The notes under the pieces are model-generated. The model did no database searches. It was not told the origin of the DNA and saw nothing but the letters and a program-made list of their open reading frames with translations. The translations under genes were made by a program, and so were the position numbers. Shown in pieces: positions 13,204-15,908 of a stretch of 15,908 nt of DNA. The stretch covers positions 1-15,908 of the forward strand of contig CAMPYJ010000053.1 of the NCBI GenBank assembly GCA_946998205.1, written 5' to 3'. The stretch is from an uncultured Prevotella sp. GTDB lineage: Bacteria > Bacteroidota > Bacteroidia > Bacteroidales > Bacteroidaceae. How positions within the stretch are numbered: position 1 is the first letter of the stretch; each line of letters begins with the position of its first letter.

Positions 13204-14793
13204 ATGTCAGACAAAATAAAACCAAGTGAAGTGTCAGACGTACTTCTCCAACAATTACGAGGCATCAGCTCGGGCAATAAGTTTGAAGAAACTGGTACTG
13301 TGCTCAACGTGGGGGATGGTGTAGCCCGCGTCTATGGTTTGCTGAACGCCGAAGCAAACGAGCTGCTGGAGTTTGAGAATGGCGTGATGGCAATCGTGAT
13401 GAACCTGGAGGAAGATAACGTAGGTTGCATTCTTCTTGGAGCTTCTTCTACCATCAAGGAGGGCATGGTTGTGAAACGTACTCATCGTATAGCATCCATT
13501 CGCGTGAATGATAACATGCTTGGACGCGTCATCAACCCTCTTGGTGAGCCTATTGACGGATTAGGCGAACTCGATATGACCGAGTCGTTTGATATGCCTT
13601 TGGACCGTAAGGCACCGGGTGTCATTTACAGGCAACCCGTGAAAGAGCCTCTGCAAACAGGATTGAAAGCCGTAGACTCTATGATTCCTATCGGCAGAGG
13701 ACAACGTGAGTTGATTATTGGTGACCGCCAAACGGGTAAAACAGCCATAGCGGTTGACACCATCATCAACCAGAAAAGCTTCTATGAAGCGGGCAAACCC
13801 GTGTATTGCATTTATGTGGCCATTGGCCAAAAAGCGTCTACTGTGGCAAATCTTGTTCAGACGCTGAAAGAACACGGAGCCTTACCTTATTCAATCATTG
13901 TTTCTGCCACTGCGGCCGATCCGGCTGCCATGCAATATTATGCGCCGTTTGCCGGTGCTGCCATAGGCGAATATTTCCGCGATCGCGGTGAGTCTGCACT
14001 TGTGGTATACGATGATTTGTCTAAACAGGCCGTTGCTTACCGCGAGATTTCACTGATACTTCGCCGGCCTTCTGGTCGCGAAGCTTATCCGGGTGATGTC
14101 TTTTATCTACACTCAAGATTGTTGGAACGCGCGGCGCGCATCAATGACCAGCAAGAGGTGGCCGAGCAGATGAATGACCTGCCAGAGTGCCTGAAAGGTC
14201 ATGTCAAGGGTGGTGGTTCGCTGACTGCCCTGCCAATTATTGAAACTCAGGCAGGTGACGTGTCGGCCTATATTCCTACCAATGTCATCTCTATCACAGA
14301 TGGACAGATATACCTTGAGACCAATCTTTTCAACCAAGGTTTCCGACCCGCTGTAAACGTGGGTATCTCTGTGTCACGCGTCGGCGGCAGCGCACAGATC
14401 AAGAGCATGAAGAAGGTTGCCGGAACATTAAAGATTGACCAAGCGCAGTATCGTGAGTTGGAAGCATTCTCCAAGTTCTCCAGCGACATGGACTCCGTTA
14501 CGGCGATGACGTTGGACCGAGGTAGAAAAAACAATCAGTTGTTGATACAACCGCAATACAGTCCTGTGCCGGTAGGTGAGCAAGTAGCCATTCTCTATTG
14601 TGGCGTGCATGGCTTGCTGCATGATGTGCCGCTCGAAGAGGTTCGTGCATGTCAAGATACCTTCTTGGAAGCCATGCGTACCAAGCACGCTGACGTGCTG
14701 AAGGTTCTTGAGTCTGGACAGCTGTCAGACGATGTAATCCATACAATCGAGGAAACCATTGGTGAAGTGACCGCTTCCTTCAAAGTTTCATAG
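13204..14793 (+). CDS. atpA: F1Fo-ATP synthase subunit alpha
   Basis: 529-residue non-catalytic nucleotide-binding subunit alternating with beta in F1. Barrel domain ~25-95 (GTVLNVGDGVARVYGL), P-loop GDRQTGKT (173-180), VYDDLSKQAVAYREISLILRRPSGREAYPGD (~268-298), and the arginine finger R392 in ISVSRVGGSAQIKSMK, which completes the catalytic site of the adjacent beta. A loop of about 20 residues (INDQQEVAEQMNDLPECLKG, 313-332) sits before GGGSLTALPIIETQAGD and is longer than in E. coli. The last domain is complete. It lies 19 bases after atpH and only 3 bases before atpG. Confidence 0.98.
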   Translation: MSDKIKPSEVSDVLLQQLRGISSGNKFEETGTVLNVGDGVARVYGLLNAEANELLEFENGVMAIVMNLEEDNVGCILLGASSTIKEGMVVKRTHRIASIRVNDNMLGRVINPLGEPIDGLGELDMTESFDMPLDRKAPGVIYRQPVKEPLQTGLKAVDSMIPIGRGQRELIIGDRQTGKTAIAVDTIINQKSFYEAGKPVYCIYVAIGQKASTVANLVQTLKEHGALPYSIIVSATAADPAAMQYYAPFAGAAIGEYFRDRGESALVVYDDLSKQAVAYREISLILRRPSGREAYPGDVFYLHSRLLERAARINDQQEVAEQMNDLPECLKGHVKGGGSLTALPIIETQAGDVSAYIPTNVISITDGQIYLETNLFNQGFRPAVNVGISVSRVGGSAQIKSMKKVAGTLKIDQAQYRELEAFSKFSSDMDSVTAMTLDRGRKNNQLLIQPQYSPVPVGEQVAILYCGVHGLLHDVPLEEVRACQDTFLEAMRTKHADVLKVLESGQLSDDVIHTIEETIGEVTASFKVS

Positions 14794-14796
14794 CCT

Positions 14797-15771
14797 ATGC
14801 CGTCACTCAAAGAGATAAAGACACGCATTGATAGCGTCAAGAATACCCGGAAGATTACTAGTGCGATGAAGATGGTTGCGTCGAGCAAACTTCATCATGC
14901 TCAGGTCAGGGTTGAGAATATGCTCCCATACGAGGATATGTTGGAACATATCCTGAAGGCTTTTCTTATTTCAACGCCGACTACCGACACGCCATTTGAT
15001 GCCGTACGCCCAAACTTGAAAAGGGTGGCGTTGGTGGTTTTTGCCTCAAACAGCAGTCTTTGCGGTAGTTTCAATGCCAATGTATTGAAAATGATGCAAC
15101 AGGCCGTGGCAGATTATCGTCACATGGGTATCGACAAGAACAACATCATCATTTATCCTATTGGCAGAAAGGTGGCGGAGTTCGTTGCAAAGATGGGGTA
15201 TGCGTCTGCAGGAAATTTCACTGAATTGGCAGACAAGCCACATGCGCAAACATGCCAAAAGATTGCGCAGGAGATTTCTCAGAAGTTCCTCGACGGTGAG
15301 TTCGACAAGATTGAAATGATTTACCATCACTTTAAAAGCGTTGGCTCTCAAATTCTGACGCGTAAAACATTCTTGCCCATCGACTTGTCAACAGAGATAG
15401 GATGGGGCAATGACCGGGATTTGTCTTCTTCCTACACCACGGCACGCGCACAGGAATACCTGAAAAGCAAGAATCTTAAGGTGGAGACGAAAAAGATTGA
15501 TGCCAAGCCATTGAACGATGACTTCATAGTAGAACCTGACGTGAAGACGGTGTTGGGTACGTTGGTGCCCAATCAATTACACCTCATGTTCTATACGGCA
15601 TTACTTGACAGCAACGCAAGTGAGCATGCAGCTCGGATGGTTGCCATGCAGACTGCCACGGACAATGCGGATGATTTGCTCCGTTCACTCAATCTACAGT
15701 TCAACAAAGGCAGGCAACAGGCCATCACCAACGAACTGCTGGATATCGTAGGCGGTACGGTCAACAATTAA
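14797..15771 (+). CDS. atpG: F1Fo-ATP synthase subunit gamma
   Basis: Rotor subunit that transmits c-ring rotation to the catalytic sites. 324 residues, above the 287 of E. coli. The N-terminal helix begins MPSLKEIKTRIDSVKNTRKI and includes the conserved ITSAMKMVASSKLHHAQ (20-36). The C-terminal helix holds ARMVAMQTATDNADDLL and ends with the family signature LNLQFNKGRQQAITNELLDIVGG. The central Rossmann-like domain (VALVVFASNSSLCGSFNANV, ~72-91) is present. Additional residues are found around 45-65 and ~205-240. It is the last gene of the operon, and the stop is directly followed by a dispersed repeat. Confidence 0.97.
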   Translation: MPSLKEIKTRIDSVKNTRKITSAMKMVASSKLHHAQVRVENMLPYEDMLEHILKAFLISTPTTDTPFDAVRPNLKRVALVVFASNSSLCGSFNANVLKMMQQAVADYRHMGIDKNNIIIYPIGRKVAEFVAKMGYASAGNFTELADKPHAQTCQKIAQEISQKFLDGEFDKIEMIYHHFKSVGSQILTRKTFLPIDLSTEIGWGNDRDLSSSYTTARAQEYLKSKNLKVETKKIDAKPLNDDFIVEPDVKTVLGTLVPNQLHLMFYTALLDSNASEHAARMVAMQTATDNADDLLRSLNLQFNKGRQQAITNELLDIVGGTVNN

Positions 15772-15773
15772 GA

Positions 15774-15831
15774 GCGGTTCTATAAATTAGCTTTGACAGA
15801 TTGTGAGACTTTTTTTTTTGAGGTCAATTTG
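15774..15831 (+). repeat. Full copy B of the ~56-base dispersed repeat
   Basis: Begins two bases after the atpG stop with GCGGTTCTATAAATTAGC, continues TTTGACAG and TTGTGAGAC, then a run of ten T (15810-15819) and GAGGTCAATTTG. It is the inverted counterpart of copy A at 5805-5860. The T-run, preceded by only weak pairing, could contribute to stopping transcription of the operon. The 3' end of the repeat forms the first arm of the hairpin at 15824-15885. Confidence 0.8.
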
Positions 15832-15885
15832 CTTGTGAGTGAAGGAGTATAGTGAACTATACGACTGAACGAACAAGCAAATTGA
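15824..15885 (+). repeat. 62-base hairpin with three tandem GA/GA internal loops
   Basis: The outer stem TCAATTTGCTTGT (15824-15836) pairs perfectly with ACAAGCAAATTGA (15873-15885), and the inner stem GTATAG (15847-15852) with CTATAC (15857-15862), closed by the loop TGAA. Between them, three GA dinucleotides on one arm (15837, 15841, 15845) face three GA dinucleotides on the other (15863, 15867, 15871), separated by two-base Watson-Crick steps (GT/AC and AG/CT). GA opposite GA is the arrangement that forms sheared tandem G-A pairs in RNA and also in DNA. It may act as a structured transcript end, a processing site, or the end of the repeat element. Confidence 0.7.
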
Positions 15886-15908
15886 ACCAAAAACGGAGCA
15901 AGCCGAAT

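Noticed and set aside
15800..15819. Classical intrinsic terminator after atpG
   Set aside because: There is a run of ten T, but the sequence before it forms only weak pairing, so I described it as a possible contribution rather than calling a terminator.
1..15908. CRISPR array
   Set aside because: No regularly spaced direct repeats of 25-40 bases with unique spacers are present. The repeats seen are short inverted motifs or dispersed copies.

Overview
The window looks like a chromosomal segment of a member of the Bacteroidota, most likely a Prevotella-type species. Four things point that way. Recognisable promoters have the TTTG / TAnnTTTG form of the Bacteroidota primary sigma factor. Genes lack Shine-Dalgarno sites. 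The F1Fo-ATP synthase operon has the beta-epsilon-first order. Both integrases belong to the IntDOT-like tyrosine recombinases of that phylum. The assignment below phylum level is inference.

The left third (about 1-5480) is accessory DNA read entirely from the minus strand. It holds an AbiE-type toxin-antitoxin pair (antitoxin then toxin, overlapping by 8 bases) with a promoter whose -7 box lies in a near-perfect palindrome. A stretch with no intact gene follows. Then come two tandem tyrosine recombinase genes and, coupled by an ATGA overlap to the second of them, a small unrecognised gene interrupted by one in-frame TAA. Upstream of the recombinases lies a 65-base cluster of four GTTACC motifs, which resembles an integrase-binding or attachment region. 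I read this as the integrase end of an integrated element whose other end lies outside the window.

Bases 5480-5880 are gene-free but not empty. They contain a GC-rich stretch with several nested stems, followed by one full and one partial copy of a short repeat. Another full copy, in inverted orientation, lies just after the last ATP synthase gene, where it runs into a 62-base hairpin with three tandem GA/GA internal loops.

Bases 5941-15771 are core metabolism on the plus strand: an NhaD-type Na+/H+ antiporter, 6-phosphofructokinase, then atpD-atpC-(AtpI-like membrane protein)-atpB-atpE-atpF-atpH-atpA-atpG. Very short spacings and repeated ATGA overlaps suggest tight co-translation. The c-subunit lacks the Na+-binding signature, so the enzyme is probably proton-coupled. 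NhaD would then use the proton gradient to expel Na+, and phosphofructokinase supplies glycolytic ATP.
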